A stretch of DNA of 64,000 bases from Candidatus Zhuqueibacterota bacterium (GTDB lineage: Bacteria; Zhuqueibacterota; Zhuqueibacteria; Residuimicrobiales; Oceaniaggregativiventaceae): positions 118,872 through 182,871 of the forward strand of contig WJME01000304.1 in NCBI GenBank assembly GCA_014728115.1, in the 5' to 3' direction. Below the pieces are notes generated by a model. That model did no database searches. It had not been told where the DNA came from and saw only the letters and a list, made by a program, of their open reading frames with translations. Position numbers and translations under genes: made by a program. Positions 37,451-47,050 of this stretch are shown here, one piece after another. Every line of letters begins with the position of its first letter. Positions within the stretch are counted from its first letter, which is position 1.

Positions 37451-38482
37451 CTACTTTTGGTAAAGTCTGTTTAACACATCGATGGCATAATCCACATCCC
37501 GATCATCGATATCCAAATGGGTTACGAACCGAATCCGTGTTTGTGAAAACGGAATGGCTAAAATATTTTCATTTTTGAGCTGCTCGGCAATCTGCAGTGC
37601 GTCCAGAGGCTTTTTCACATTGGCAATCACGATATTGGTTTGGGTCATTTCCATATCTACAGAAAAGGGTTCGAGATCATTCAGCGCATTTGCCAGTCGT
37701 TGAGCCCGGCGATGATCGTCTTCCAGGCGCTGAACATTGTTCTCGAGGGCATAGATTCCAGCAGCAGCGAGAATGCCTACTTGACGCATCCCGCCCCCAA
37801 ACACTTTACGATAACGATGAGCGCGATCGATAAATTCTTTGGAACCGACAACAAGAGAACCCACCGGGGCTCCCAACCCTTTTGACAGGCATATGGAAAT
37901 AGAATCCACGCATCTGCCATAGTCTTTCAGAGGAACACCGCTGGCGATATGGGCATTCATGATACGCGCGCCATCCAGGTGAACAGCGAGATGGTGCTCC
38001 TGGCAAAGCGCATAGATACGTTCCATTTCTTCCATCGGAAACAAGGAGCCACCTGCGCGGTTGTGGGTGTTTTCCAGACAAACCAGACTCGTTTGAGGAT
38101 AGTGGTGATCAAAGGGCCGGATCGCATGGGTTATCTGTTCGGCTGTGATGAGACCGCCAGGACCGGGCAAGGGATGCAACTGCACACCGGATAAAAATCC
38201 CGCACCGCCGCCTTCATAGTTGAAACAATGGGCATCGCTGTGACAGATCACCTCATCACCGGGCCGGGTGTGGGCCTTGATAGCGATTTGATTGGCCATG
38301 GTTCCGGAAGGAACAAAAAGCGCAGCCTCTTTACCAAAAAGATCCGCGGTCATTTCTTGTAGCCGGTTCACGGTAGGATCTTCACCAAACACATCGTCTC
38401 CCACCTCTGCCTGCATGATGGCCTGACGCATACCCAAGCTGGGCCGGGTCACTGTATCACTTTTTAAATCTACAACTTTCAT
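37451..38482 (-). CDS. ltaE: Low-specificity L-threonine aldolase
   Basis: The 343-residue PLP enzyme (fold type I) cleaves L-threonine/allo-threonine to glycine and acetaldehyde. [17 protein letters not shown] opens the family, [16 protein letters not shown] binds the PLP phosphate, [16 protein letters not shown] contains the Asp that contacts the pyridine nitrogen, and [15 protein letters not shown] holds the Schiff-base lysine. Normal length. Its stop is 11 bp from the trkA start. Confidence 0.93.
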   Translation of the reverse strand: MKVVDLKSDTVTRPSLGMRQAIMQAEVGDDVFGEDPTVNRLQEMTADLFGKEAALFVPSGTMANQIAIKAHTRPGDEVICHSDAHCFNYEGGGAGFLSGVQLHPLPGPGGLITAEQITHAIRPFDHHYPQTSLVCLENTHNRAGGSLFPMEEMERIYALCQEHHLAVHLDGARIMNAHIASGVPLKDYGRCVDSISICLSKGLGAPVGSLVVGSKEFIDRAHRYRKVFGGGMRQVGILAAAGIYALENNVQRLEDDHRRAQRLANALNDLEPFSVDMEMTQTNIVIANVKKPLDALQIAEQLKNENILAIPFSQTRIRFVTHLDIDDRDVDYAIDVLNRLYQK

Positions 38483-38544
38483 GGGTGCAAACCTTGTGTC
38501 ATCTGATTAATATAGCAACAATTGAACAATTCGCGTAAAATGAA

Positions 38545-41500
38545 CTAGAACAGATCGAGCTGATCATCGCGGACAGACCTCGCCCTCTTGAAAAGATTCA
38601 ATTCCTCCAAAAGAGATTCTGATATTTTTTCCAAAAACGGGCTGGGTTGCTGTTCCTGACGGTTTCCGTATACCAGGCGTTTTTGACAATGGGTCAGGAA
38701 CAGATGGGATTTCGCCCGGGTCATGGACACATAGAAAAGCCGGCGTTCTTCTTCCTGGTCTGTTGTTTTCTTGCCAAGCTGAAATGGCATGATAGAGTTT
38801 TCAAGACCAGGTATAAACACCACCGGAAATTCCAATCCTTTGGAGGCATGCATGGTCAGCACTCTGACTCGATTGGCCTTTGGATCCCACTGATCCAGTT
38901 GCAGTCCGAGCATGAGTGTATCTATATACTCTTCGGTATGACCGTTATAGGGTGCAGCGAGACGTAACAAGGCCCCGAGTGTATCGGAATCGGAGTCGTT
39001 CAAAACTGACGCAATGGTCTTGATCTTTTCAGACAAAGAGTCTGAATTTCCCTGTTTCAATGCTGTCATTTTTAATTCAATATTTTTTTGAATTTCCCGG
39101 TCAGGGATCCCGGATATGGAAGGCTGAGGCATGGCCAGAAGCGCATTGTAAATAGCCGGATGATCTTGCAGCCAGTCCTTTAAAAGATGGGCCGGAAAAT
39201 ATTGATCCTGCTCAATCAATCTCAGGCCATCGATCACTTTATTGATGATTCGTTGAGAGCTCAGACGGGTGTCATCGATACTTTCAAAAGGAATTCCTGA
39301 ACGAGTCAGGGCTTCCGCAAGCGGAGGTAAGAGCGAACGGCTGCGCAATAATATGGCAAAATCCGAAAAAGAAAATTTGATTTTTTCATTCCCCTCTACC
39401 CGCCGGGTGTCCATAGAATAGTGGCTGGTCCCTCCGACAAGACGTTCGATTTGATGGACGATAAACTCGGCTTCTGCCCGGTCTGTAGGAGCCGTGTGTA
39501 TAAAGAGCTTTAATTCCGAATTCACCAACGACCACACAGCATCGTTTTCATTGAGATCGAGTACCTGGCTGGAAGCGGAAAGAATGTTTTGTTCCGAACG
39601 ATAATTCTGGCGCAGCTGCAATCGCACAGCATCATTAAAGTCATTTTGAAATCGCATAAAAAATGAACGATCGGCGCCACGAAAGCCATAAATTGCCTGA
39701 TTCGGGTCTCCGATGACACAGACATCCCGGGCAGCCAGAGCGAATAAGCGAAAAAACTCATACTGTGCGCGATTGATATCCTGAAATTCGTCTACAGCTA
39801 CCACCTGATAACTTTGTAGCCAGACACGTCTCTGTTCGGGATCATTGCGCAATAAATGTACGGGGATACCGATCAGGTCATCAAAATCAACAGCATTCCA
39901 GTTCTTCAAGAGTTGCTCATAATGCTTCCAGATGGGTAAAAAGTCGTCTGGAAGATCGACAATCCGTTCATGCGGAATGGTTTCTGTGGTATACAGTTGA
40001 CTTTTGATACCAGAAATATGATCCAGCATGGAATGGGTCACGCGTTTGCCCGCAGTCTTTTCCAAAATTTCCAGGAAACGGGCATCGTTTTTTGGGTCAA
40101 CAACTCTGAAATCAGGGCTGCGTTTGATGAAATTGCCTTCCCATTCGCGTAATATTTGCAGACCAAAGGCATGAAATGTCAAAACATTGATGTTTTTGGC
40201 AATGGATTTACCCAGATGTTTGCCCAGACGCTCGGCCATTTCGCTGGCTGCTTTACGAGTAAACGTGATGGCCAATATTTTTTTGGGATCGATATGATCA
40301 TTCCTGACCAGGTCTGCCAGGCGTAATGTGAGGGTGCGGGTTTTGCCAGTTCCCGGGCCGGCTTGAATGATCAGAGGAACACCCCTGTGTTTAATCGCCT
40401 GATACTGTGCTTCATTCGATCCATACTCGTACATGGTTTGTTCCTGAACCAAAGGCTGTGGTTCGGGTTCCGGACTGCTGGCCGGGGTAGGTGCAGTATA
40501 GGTCAGAATGGCAGGTTCGGGTTCCGGTTGTTTTTCCCGGGGTTCTATTTGAAACAATACCCCTTGTTTGACAATGTCCTGTCTTTCATCTCCTTTGAAT
40601 AACCGAATGACCCCGTATTCGCCATCATAGCCCGGCTCTGGCTCGATTTCACCCTCGCGCACACGGCGTACCCCTTCGGCGACCAAAGCACCGGCAACTT
40701 TTTCGATCTCACTCAGGGAGCGATCGAGCAAGATTTCCAGTTCCGGACCCAGCTCTTGCAGCATGTTAAAATAGTGGCGTTGCACTTTTTTGGATGCTGA
40801 ACCCACATTATAAACCTCTGACAGGATTTCTGTGAGGGGCACAAGGCTTAAAAATGATTTAGCCTCTTTGGGCTGAAATCCTTCCGGTCGATCGGCCAAT
40901 TCCTCGACCCGGTACTCGACACCCAGGACTGCGGGTTTACCGCATACCGGACAAAGCCCATTATTGGCGAGAGTCTCTCGAGGATGCATACGTTTATGGC
41001 ATTTACGATGGCCATCATAATGATATTTGCCTTCCTGCGGGAAAAATTCTATTGTCCCCCAAAATGTCTCGCTATGACGATCTTTGAGCGCTTGAAAGAG
41101 CTGAAAATAATCTGTTTCGCCCTCAAAAATATTGGCTTCCCGTGCGAGTTTTTGCGGTGAATGGGCATCGGAATTGGATACCAGGTGATAATGGTCAAGC
41201 ATAGAAAGACGCCAATTCATCGGCGGGTCAGAAGACAAACCGGTCTCGACGGCGAAAATATGTGAAGAAAGATCATCAAAACATTCCTGAACCGTATCAA
41301 AGCCTGATTTTGAGCCCAACAGAGAAAACCAGGGCGTCCAGATGTGAGCCGGAATCAAATGGGCATTGTCATCGCATTCCAGGACGATTTCCAAAAGATC
41401 GCGGGAATCCAGGCCCAGGATCGGCCGGCCGTCGGACCGAATATTGCCAATTCTTTCCAGACGGGCTTGAAATGAAGCGACAGATGCCAATGAAGGAAAA

Positions 41501-41835
41501 AAGACCACATGATGGGACTTGCGAACCTGATCGTTTTTTTTATAGATACAACTAATTTCACCCGAGAGGATAAAGTCAACGCGTCCATTGCAAGCTCTGG
41601 GCAAATCGTTTGGCAAACTGGAACAATATTGTTTTTTCAGACGGAACAGTCCCGGCAACGAGGGCTCTAGTTTTTCATTCATTTCCTGGAGCCATTTGGG
41701 ATGGCTGATATCCCCGGTGGCAACAACCTGTAACCCTTTTAGCTGTCCCCAATACTCCAAATGTTCCAAATCGAGTTCTTTGCTTGTGGCACGCGAGTAA
41801 TACGAATGAATATGCAAGTCGGCAATGGTGCGCAT
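38545..41835 (-). CDS. Endonuclease Q-like PHP domain fused to a UvrD-type helicase
   Basis: About 1096 residues in two modules. Residues 1 to about 425 match endonuclease Q: PHP metal motifs DLHIHSYYSRAT (H8, H10), GDISHP (about 41), SGEIS (about 91), SNSDAHSP (about 220), then a zinc-finger-like CHKRMHP...CPVCGKP (cysteines about 279, 295, 298) and a helical part. A linker rich in Glu and Pro (about 431-466) leads to an SF1 helicase with Walker A AGPGTGKT at 492-499, VVAVDEFQDINRAQYEFF, GDPNQAIYGFRGAD, RQNYRS and VLTMHASKGLEFPVVFIPGL. EndoQ nicks DNA 5' of deaminated bases; UvrD-type helicases unwind 3'-5', so the fusion would couple incision to strand removal (inference). The ATG at 41835 starts the PHP core directly; upstream in-frame starts reach toward the previous gene. 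Confidence 0.85.
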   Translation of the reverse strand: MRTIADLHIHSYYSRATSKELDLEHLEYWGQLKGLQVVATGDISHPKWLQEMNEKLEPSLPGLFRLKKQYCSSLPNDLPRACNGRVDFILSGEISCIYKKNDQVRKSHHVVFFPSLASVASFQARLERIGNIRSDGRPILGLDSRDLLEIVLECDDNAHLIPAHIWTPWFSLLGSKSGFDTVQECFDDLSSHIFAVETGLSSDPPMNWRLSMLDHYHLVSNSDAHSPQKLAREANIFEGETDYFQLFQALKDRHSETFWGTIEFFPQEGKYHYDGHRKCHKRMHPRETLANNGLCPVCGKPAVLGVEYRVEELADRPEGFQPKEAKSFLSLVPLTEILSEVYNVGSASKKVQRHYFNMLQELGPELEILLDRSLSEIEKVAGALVAEGVRRVREGEIEPEPGYDGEYGVIRLFKGDERQDIVKQGVLFQIEPREKQPEPEPAILTYTAPTPASSPEPEPQPLVQEQTMYEYGSNEAQYQAIKHRGVPLIIQAGPGTGKTRTLTLRLADLVRNDHIDPKKILAITFTRKAASEMAERLGKHLGKSIAKNINVLTFHAFGLQILREWEGNFIKRSPDFRVVDPKNDARFLEILEKTAGKRVTHSMLDHISGIKSQLYTTETIPHERIVDLPDDFLPIWKHYEQLLKNWNAVDFDDLIGIPVHLLRNDPEQRRVWLQSYQVVAVDEFQDINRAQYEFFRLFALAARDVCVIGDPNQAIYGFRGADRSFFMRFQNDFNDAVRLQLRQNYRSEQNILSASSQVLDLNENDAVWSLVNSELKLFIHTAPTDRAEAEFIVHQIERLVGGTSHYSMDTRRVEGNEKIKFSFSDFAILLRSRSLLPPLAEALTRSGIPFESIDDTRLSSQRIINKVIDGLRLIEQDQYFPAHLLKDWLQDHPAIYNALLAMPQPSISGIPDREIQKNIELKMTALKQGNSDSLSEKIKTIASVLNDSDSDTLGALLRLAAPYNGHTEEYIDTLMLGLQLDQWDPKANRVRVLTMHASKGLEFPVVFIPGLENSIMPFQLGKKTTDQEEERRLFYVSMTRAKSHLFLTHCQKRLVYGNRQEQQPSPFLEKISESLLEELNLFKRARSVRDDQLDLF

Positions 41836-41912
41836 AAGAGGGTTCCAAAATTCAACAAGAGTTAAACAGGAAATATAAGGTTTCATCCTGCAAATCTCAA
41901 GACCTTTTCCAT

Positions 41913-42539
41913 TCAGAAGGCAAAGATATTCAAGCCCAGAGCAAAACGCCATCCGCCCACACTCAACGCCTCGAATCCGCTGCGTCCCCTCATCCCGCCG
42001 GAAGCCACTTCGATTTCAAAAAACGCAGCCGCTCGTTTCAAGAGATAATATTGAATACCGAGTTCAAGATAAAAGCCACTGCCGGTTTCGCCCTGATCGC
42101 TGGCATTATTGGCCTCGAAAACCGATAGCCCGGGTTCCTCATCGACTTGATAAAAGGCGAGTCCAAACCCATAATAAGATCCGCCTTTACCGCTCAATGG
42201 GGGCTGAATGCGAACTCCGATGGTGTACCATGTTTCCCGCCACCGGGCATCCTCAAGATTCAAACCACTGGTGGGGTGAATACCGGATTTGCCTGATTTG
42301 TTGAACTGCCGCAATTTGACCATCGCATAATGACTCCCCCACACACGTACACCGACAAATCCGCCGGGAGAAAATCCGGATCGGCCTTTATAGACCGAAT
42401 CAAAATCATCCAAAGATATCCGATACCATGCCCCACTCGCGCCTGCGGTGATACGAGGTTCAAAATAGTAGAACGATTGAGAGCTGGCATGATTCACAGA
42501 CATGCCAATAAGAACGGACAGAAACAATAACTTTTTCAT
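41913..42539 (-). CDS. Outer-membrane beta-barrel protein, small
   Basis: A 208-residue exported protein with a signal peptide (LLFLSVLIGMSVNHASSQ) and alternating aromatic/glycine strands ending in a C-terminal Phe (LGLNIFAF), as needed for barrel insertion by BAM. Segments such as GGSYYGFGLAFYQV and YLELGIQYYLL fit an eight-stranded OmpW/opacity-like barrel. No named family can be assigned. It overlaps the upstream VanZ-like gene by 4 bp and so belongs to the acpS-nnr operon. Confidence 0.65.
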   Translation of the reverse strand: MKKLLFLSVLIGMSVNHASSQSFYYFEPRITAGASGAWYRISLDDFDSVYKGRSGFSPGGFVGVRVWGSHYAMVKLRQFNKSGKSGIHPTSGLNLEDARWRETWYTIGVRIQPPLSGKGGSYYGFGLAFYQVDEEPGLSVFEANNASDQGETGSGFYLELGIQYYLLKRAAAFFEIEVASGGMRGRSGFEALSVGGWRFALGLNIFAF

Positions 42540-42949
42540 ATGATGCGCATTCCTTTGATTCGCCAGGATTGAATGGATCTAAAACAGCAACGATACATAG
42601 CCAAAAACAGCATCACCCCGCACAGAATTCCGAGAACATCTGCCAGTCCATCTCCGATATCGCCATATCGGCCGGGAATAAATAGCTGATGTACTTCATC
42701 AAAAATGGCATAAGCAATGCCATAATAAAGAGTTCGTTTTGATGAATAGGCGATACGGTCGGGGTTTCCTGCAACCAGTGCTCGCATGAGCAAACCGGCA
42801 AAAATCATAAAAGCGAGCAAATGATAAAGTTTATCCTGAGCATCGAAACCCAGATCAGGGGTTTCGACCGTGGGAATGCTGGTCAAGGTAAAAATAAATG
42901 CCAACCAAACGATAAACGGAGCCCACCACCACAGGTATACACGCTTCAT
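42536..42949 (-). CDS. VanZ-like membrane protein
   Basis: A 137-residue protein with four membrane helices. FIFTLTSIPTVETPDL, DKLYHLLAFMIFAGLL, AYAIFDEVHQLFIPGRYGDIGDGLADVLG match the VanZ family core, including the H-x-x-x-F and E-x-H-Q-x-x-x-P motifs. The family's function is unclear (teicoplanin resistance in one case). It overlaps both neighbours by 4 bp, implying tight co-translation with nnr and the barrel protein. Confidence 0.88.
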   Translation of the reverse strand: MKRVYLWWWAPFIVWLAFIFTLTSIPTVETPDLGFDAQDKLYHLLAFMIFAGLLMRALVAGNPDRIAYSSKRTLYYGIAYAIFDEVHQLFIPGRYGDIGDGLADVLGILCGVMLFLAMYRCCFRSIQSWRIKGMRII

Positions 42950-44478
42950 TCCATAACCTCATAAAATGCAGCAGGCAATGCTTCCATGACGTCCGAGGCA
43001 ATCAGAGCATACATGCTTTTTTCTTCGACCGCGATATCGGCAGCCAGTCCGTGCAGGAAAACACCTGCAACCGCTGCATCAGAAGCGGATAGTCCCTGAG
43101 CCAGTAATCCGGCGAGAATGCCGGTGAGCACATCCCCTGATCCGCCTGTTGCCAGTCCTGCATTGCCCGTCGGATTGATATAGAGCTCACCGCTGGGCAG
43201 GGCAACAAGCGTGGGTCCGCCCTTGAGAACAATGACCTTGTTCCATTTTTGGGCTAATTCGGGCAATTCAAACCTCATATCCAGAACCTCTTTGGGAGAT
43301 TTGCCCAGTAACCTCCCCATCTCTCCGGGATGAGGAGTGATGATCATTTCTCCACGGTAGTTGATCATGGGATCGAGATTCTGGGCGCTGAGATTCAGTC
43401 CATCGGCATCCAGTACCATGGGAAGATCCAGTTGATTCAACAGCTGATAAACCAATTCTCCGGTTCTTGCATGCTGACCCAGGCCAGGACCCAGAGCGAT
43501 GGCAGTCTGTTGTTGCACATGATTGAGAATAGGTTCGAGATGATCGATGTGCAAATAACCGCTATCGGCATCATCAAAGGGCCAGGTGACCACTTCGGTC
43601 AATTTGCTCTCAAACACAGCATTGAGACTGGCCGGAACGCACAAATAGACCAACCCGGCTCCGGAACGCAAAGCCGACATCGATGAGAGCATGGCCGCTC
43701 CGGTGAGCCCTTGTGAGCCGGCAATCACCGCCACGGTTCCCACCCGGTTTTTATGAACATCTGATTGGCGCAGAGGTAACAATAACCGGATTTCATCCAA
43801 CCCGGGTTCAAAGACATGACTGGACATCTTGCTCACCAGTTCCTGAGGCATGCCGATGTCAATGATTTCAACATCTCCGGCATGTTCCCGTCCCGGAGAA
43901 AATAACAATCCCCGTTTTTTCAGCGCCATTGTGGCTGTCGCTGTAGCTCGTACAGCTGTGCCTTCAACCTGACCGGTATCCGCATTGACACCGGTTGGAA
44001 TGTCCACTGCAATGACCGGAACCTCGAAATCATTGATTTGTTCAGCCGCTTTTTCATACAATCCGCGCAGAGCTCCCTTGACACCTGTTCCCAGCATGGC
44101 ATCGACAATGAGTTGAGGAGGGTGCACATCTGTTTTCGGCAAATCTTTGATAAAGTCAATGGCTTGTCCCATTTTTTCGATAATTTCGAGGTTGGTCAGT
44201 GCATCCCCCTTGATTTTGTTCCGGTCTCCCAGGACAAACACGCGGACCTGATAGCCGGCATTGATGAGATGACGGGCAACGACAAATCCATCGCCGCCAT
44301 TATTCCCCACTCCGCAATAAATCCACACAGGATCATACCCCGGTGTAAGATAATCCCGGACAAGGGAAAACACTCCTCTTCCGGCATTTTCCATCAATAC
44401 AATACCGGGGATATGGTAATCATTGATCGATGATGTATCCATTTTTGCCATTTGATCGGCGGTAACAATGGTTTGCAT
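42946..44478 (-). CDS. nnr: Bifunctional NAD(P)H-hydrate repair enzyme Nnr
   Basis: The 510-residue protein joins two metabolite-repair activities. The N-terminal epimerase half contains YCGVGNNGGDGFVVARHL and VDAMLGTGVKG and interconverts R- and S-NAD(P)HX; the C-terminal ADP-dependent dehydratase half has AGSQGLTGAAMLSSMSALRS, GPGLGQH and PTGNAGLATGGSGDVLTGIL, the ribokinase-like ATP/ADP site. Together they restore damaged NADH and NADPH. It starts 2 bp after the acpS stop, a common pairing. Confidence 0.95.
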   Translation of the reverse strand: MQTIVTADQMAKMDTSSINDYHIPGIVLMENAGRGVFSLVRDYLTPGYDPVWIYCGVGNNGGDGFVVARHLINAGYQVRVFVLGDRNKIKGDALTNLEIIEKMGQAIDFIKDLPKTDVHPPQLIVDAMLGTGVKGALRGLYEKAAEQINDFEVPVIAVDIPTGVNADTGQVEGTAVRATATATMALKKRGLLFSPGREHAGDVEIIDIGMPQELVSKMSSHVFEPGLDEIRLLLPLRQSDVHKNRVGTVAVIAGSQGLTGAAMLSSMSALRSGAGLVYLCVPASLNAVFESKLTEVVTWPFDDADSGYLHIDHLEPILNHVQQQTAIALGPGLGQHARTGELVYQLLNQLDLPMVLDADGLNLSAQNLDPMINYRGEMIITPHPGEMGRLLGKSPKEVLDMRFELPELAQKWNKVIVLKGGPTLVALPSGELYINPTGNAGLATGGSGDVLTGILAGLLAQGLSASDAAVAGVFLHGLAADIAVEEKSMYALIASDVMEALPAAFYEVME

Positions 44479-44480
44479 GA

Positions 44481-44858
44481 TTAAACCTCGGTTTCTTCAA
44501 GAATGATCACCGCAGCAGCAAACGCTGTGCTGTGCGTAAGGGTGATATGAATTTTCAGCGGTTCGATCTGAGATCTCAGATCACCCATGATATTGACCCC
44601 GGGCTTGCCATTGGCATCATTATAGACTTCCATATCCTGCCAGTGAAAGGGGGATTGAATGTGGCCGGGCAGGGCTTTGATCATGGCCTCTTTGGCAGCA
44701 AAACGTACAGCCATCGAAGAGACCGAGTCGGCTTTATTGCGACAATAGTCGAGTTCATTTTTTGTAAACAATCGTTCCACAAAACGATCACCACGTCTGG
44801 CAACAATATTCCGAAAACGATCAATGTCTACCACATCGATCCCCATACCGATAATCAT
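44481..44858 (-). CDS. acpS: Holo-[acyl-carrier-protein] synthase
   Basis: A 125-residue Sfp-type phosphopantetheinyl transferase that loads 4'-phosphopantetheine from CoA onto acyl carrier protein. IGMGIDVVDIDRFRN has the first metal-binding Asp and FAAKEAMIKALPG holds the Glu and Lys of the active site; ITLTHSTAFAAAVIIL is the usual C-terminal end. The ATG at 44858 is preferred because AAAGGAAGG lies four bases upstream; the ATG five codons earlier overlaps that ribosome site. Confidence 0.95.
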   Translation of the reverse strand: MIIGMGIDVVDIDRFRNIVARRGDRFVERLFTKNELDYCRNKADSVSSMAVRFAAKEAMIKALPGHIQSPFHWQDMEVYNDANGKPGVNIMGDLRSQIEPLKIHITLTHSTAFAAAVIILEETEV

Positions 44859-45044
44859 TGACCTTCCTTTCATAGTGCATGAATATAGGATTTCCGTACC
44901 AATTAATCAATACAGATCGATAGATCTTGGGCACTATTTGATAACAGCAAAAAGGTTAAAATCCATTCAAATCACAAAGAACTTTTACTTGATTGTTAGA
45001 CAAAATTGCGCTATTTTTTTAAAACCTATAAAGTACTCGGTGCC

Positions 45045-45623
45045 ATGGATCAACCATCAAACACAGACCTTATACAAAAGGCGCTTCAAGGGGATCAAGT
45101 TGCCTTTGCCGATATCGTGGAAAAGTATCGCGGCAAAATCTATGGATTGATTTTGCGAATGGTCAAAAACCGCGTAGAAGCAGAGGATTTGACGCAGGAG
45201 ACCTTTATCAAGGCGTTCAATTCTTTAGCCACCTTTAACTCGGACTATGCCTTTTCAACCTGGCTTTACAAAATCGCGGTCAACAACTGTATCGATCATT
45301 TTCGCAAAAAACGCCTAAAGACGTACCCCATTGACACGCCTATACAAGTCAAAGATGGTCAGGTCCAGCGAGATTTTGCGGACCCCCATATGGTAGGCCC
45401 GGAAAAAAAACTGATTTCCAAAGAGCGAAACAGCCTGATTGAGGATGCCATCGCCGAACTGCCCGAAAAATACCGGCAGGCCATCATACTGCGTCACTCT
45501 AAGGACCGTTCCTATGAAGAAATCGCCGAAGCACTGGACATTCCTCTTGGCACAGTCAAGGTACGCATCTTTCGGGCCCGCGAAATGCTCAAAAAAGCCT
45601 TGCGTGACCAATTACGACCCTAA
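45045..45623 (+). CDS. ECF-type RNA polymerase sigma factor (SigE/RpoE-like)
   Basis: About 192 residues: region 2 with RMVKNRVEAEDLTQETFIKA and TWLYKIAVNNCIDHFRKK, and region 4 with IAELPEKYRQAIILRHSKDR and SYEEIAEALDIPLGTVKVRI, the standard two-domain ECF plan. No anti-sigma gene follows; the next gene is convergent and overlaps its stop by 4 bp. The start MDQPSNTDLIQKALQGD at 45045 matches the family; an upstream in-frame ATG at 45006 adds 13 residues and is less likely. Divergent from acpS. Confidence 0.9.
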   Translation: MDQPSNTDLIQKALQGDQVAFADIVEKYRGKIYGLILRMVKNRVEAEDLTQETFIKAFNSLATFNSDYAFSTWLYKIAVNNCIDHFRKKRLKTYPIDTPIQVKDGQVQRDFADPHMVGPEKKLISKERNSLIEDAIAELPEKYRQAIILRHSKDRSYEEIAEALDIPLGTVKVRIFRAREMLKKALRDQLRP

Positions 45624-46861
45624 TCTCCATGATCGATACGAAATAATCTGCCACTCCCGGACCGAAAAATGATCTCGACGCTGTGAGGATATCCTCCTCG
45701 GCCCATTTTTTTATGGAATGGCATTCGCCTGTCCCCATTGATTTCGGAAATCGACTTTACCGACTCTTTGAAATAGATCCTGGCTTTTGCGCCCTGCTGA
45801 TGATCCTTGTTGACAAATAACAGAAAAGACTGGTCACCGGCACCCGTGAACAGGGAAACGAGCAACGGAGCGCCCTCTATATGATCGATAGGAACCTGAT
45901 ATCTTGAGGTGTTTTGTAAAGTGTCATAGTCACTATGAAATACAGTCACGAGTTCAAGGGCAGGAATCAATCGATAAATAGGGGCAAGGTCATGATTAAG
46001 CGATCTCACTGCAGAATAAACGTCTGTCGGCCGTCCTCTATCATCGATCAAACCGAATTCAGCATCATCTAAATCACTTTCTGTCAGTGAATAGGGATAA
46101 AAGATCAACCCTTTGGCTCCGAATGCCAGGCCACAAAAGATCTGAAATCGAAGATGAGAAATAGTCGGCTCGGGGTAGACACTGTAAGAGGCCGTCAGAC
46201 AGGTCGTTAAAAAAGGAATCTGTTGTGTCTCACTGATTCGCCGAAACATTTCCAAAGTCGAAAAATAGTCATCGCGCAGCCCAAAATCCTGAATAGGAAA
46301 ATACATACAGGCATACTGGTTCGGTCCCAGAGAATCCAAAGCAGTACTGAGAAAGGCTTCAAATGCTTCACTGCCGCTCATATCTTTGAGAGGTGAAGGA
46401 AAAGTGGCTAAAACCGGATGGGAAGGATCCTTTTGTTGCAAAGAATCGATCAAAAGAGACAATCGGGGATAGAGATCGACATCAGGAGCATGGATCGGAT
46501 AATATCCTGCGAATGCAGGATGCGTTCCCAGTTCAAAGACGACACTATCCAGCCACATCCAGGTGGAATCGGCTCCTTCGATAAACCGGGTCACACGAGA
46601 ATCATTGATGTACAATTGCAGATCTGTACTATCAGCCAGATTAAGAGCTTTCACATTCGCATCAGGCCCAAACCCATTGAATGCATGATCGAAACCGGCC
46701 TGGCGAAGCATCAAGAAACGGCCTTTGTCTAACGGATTTGAAGCGGGTCCGTAAAAAGCGATGACAGGGAAAGAAGAAATGGGTACTGATTTTTCACAGG
46801 CAAAAAACATAAAGAATGCCTGCACCAGCGCCAGTAAGATGACACGTATCCGTTGATCCAC
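45620..46861 (-). CDS. Putative lipoprotein, glycosidase-like TIM barrel
   Basis: A 413-residue protein with an N-terminal leader ending FFMFFAC, a probable lipid-attachment cysteine. The body has barrel-like segments: FPVIAFYGPA, RQAGFDHAFNGFGP, GYYPIHAPDVDLYPRLSLL, ISHLRFQIFCGLAFGAKGLI and FYPYSL, of the kind seen in secreted beta-galactosidase-like (GH42-related) proteins, and the last 100 residues appear beta-rich. No family can be named and the catalytic residues are not obvious. It is divergent from the next sugar-related gene, sharing a 189-bp promoter region. Confidence 0.5.
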   Translation of the reverse strand: MDQRIRVILLALVQAFFMFFACEKSVPISSFPVIAFYGPASNPLDKGRFLMLRQAGFDHAFNGFGPDANVKALNLADSTDLQLYINDSRVTRFIEGADSTWMWLDSVVFELGTHPAFAGYYPIHAPDVDLYPRLSLLIDSLQQKDPSHPVLATFPSPLKDMSGSEAFEAFLSTALDSLGPNQYACMYFPIQDFGLRDDYFSTLEMFRRISETQQIPFLTTCLTASYSVYPEPTISHLRFQIFCGLAFGAKGLIFYPYSLTESDLDDAEFGLIDDRGRPTDVYSAVRSLNHDLAPIYRLIPALELVTVFHSDYDTLQNTSRYQVPIDHIEGAPLLVSLFTGAGDQSFLLFVNKDHQQGAKARIYFKESVKSISEINGDRRMPFHKKMGRGGYPHSVEIIFRSGSGRLFRIDHGD

Positions 46862-47050
46862 GGCCCTCTCTTTCGTTTCTGCTCCTCATACTGTCTCGTT
46901 ACAATATAGCCAAAAAATCAACCATGATGCAAGGAGAATTTCAAAATTGTAACAAAGAACTATTTTCATATCGCTTTGGATTTTGGTTGAAGGGGTTTTT
47001 ATTTTTTGTATATTAGAGAGAGCAAATTCTTCTGACGGAAGGGGTAAGCA

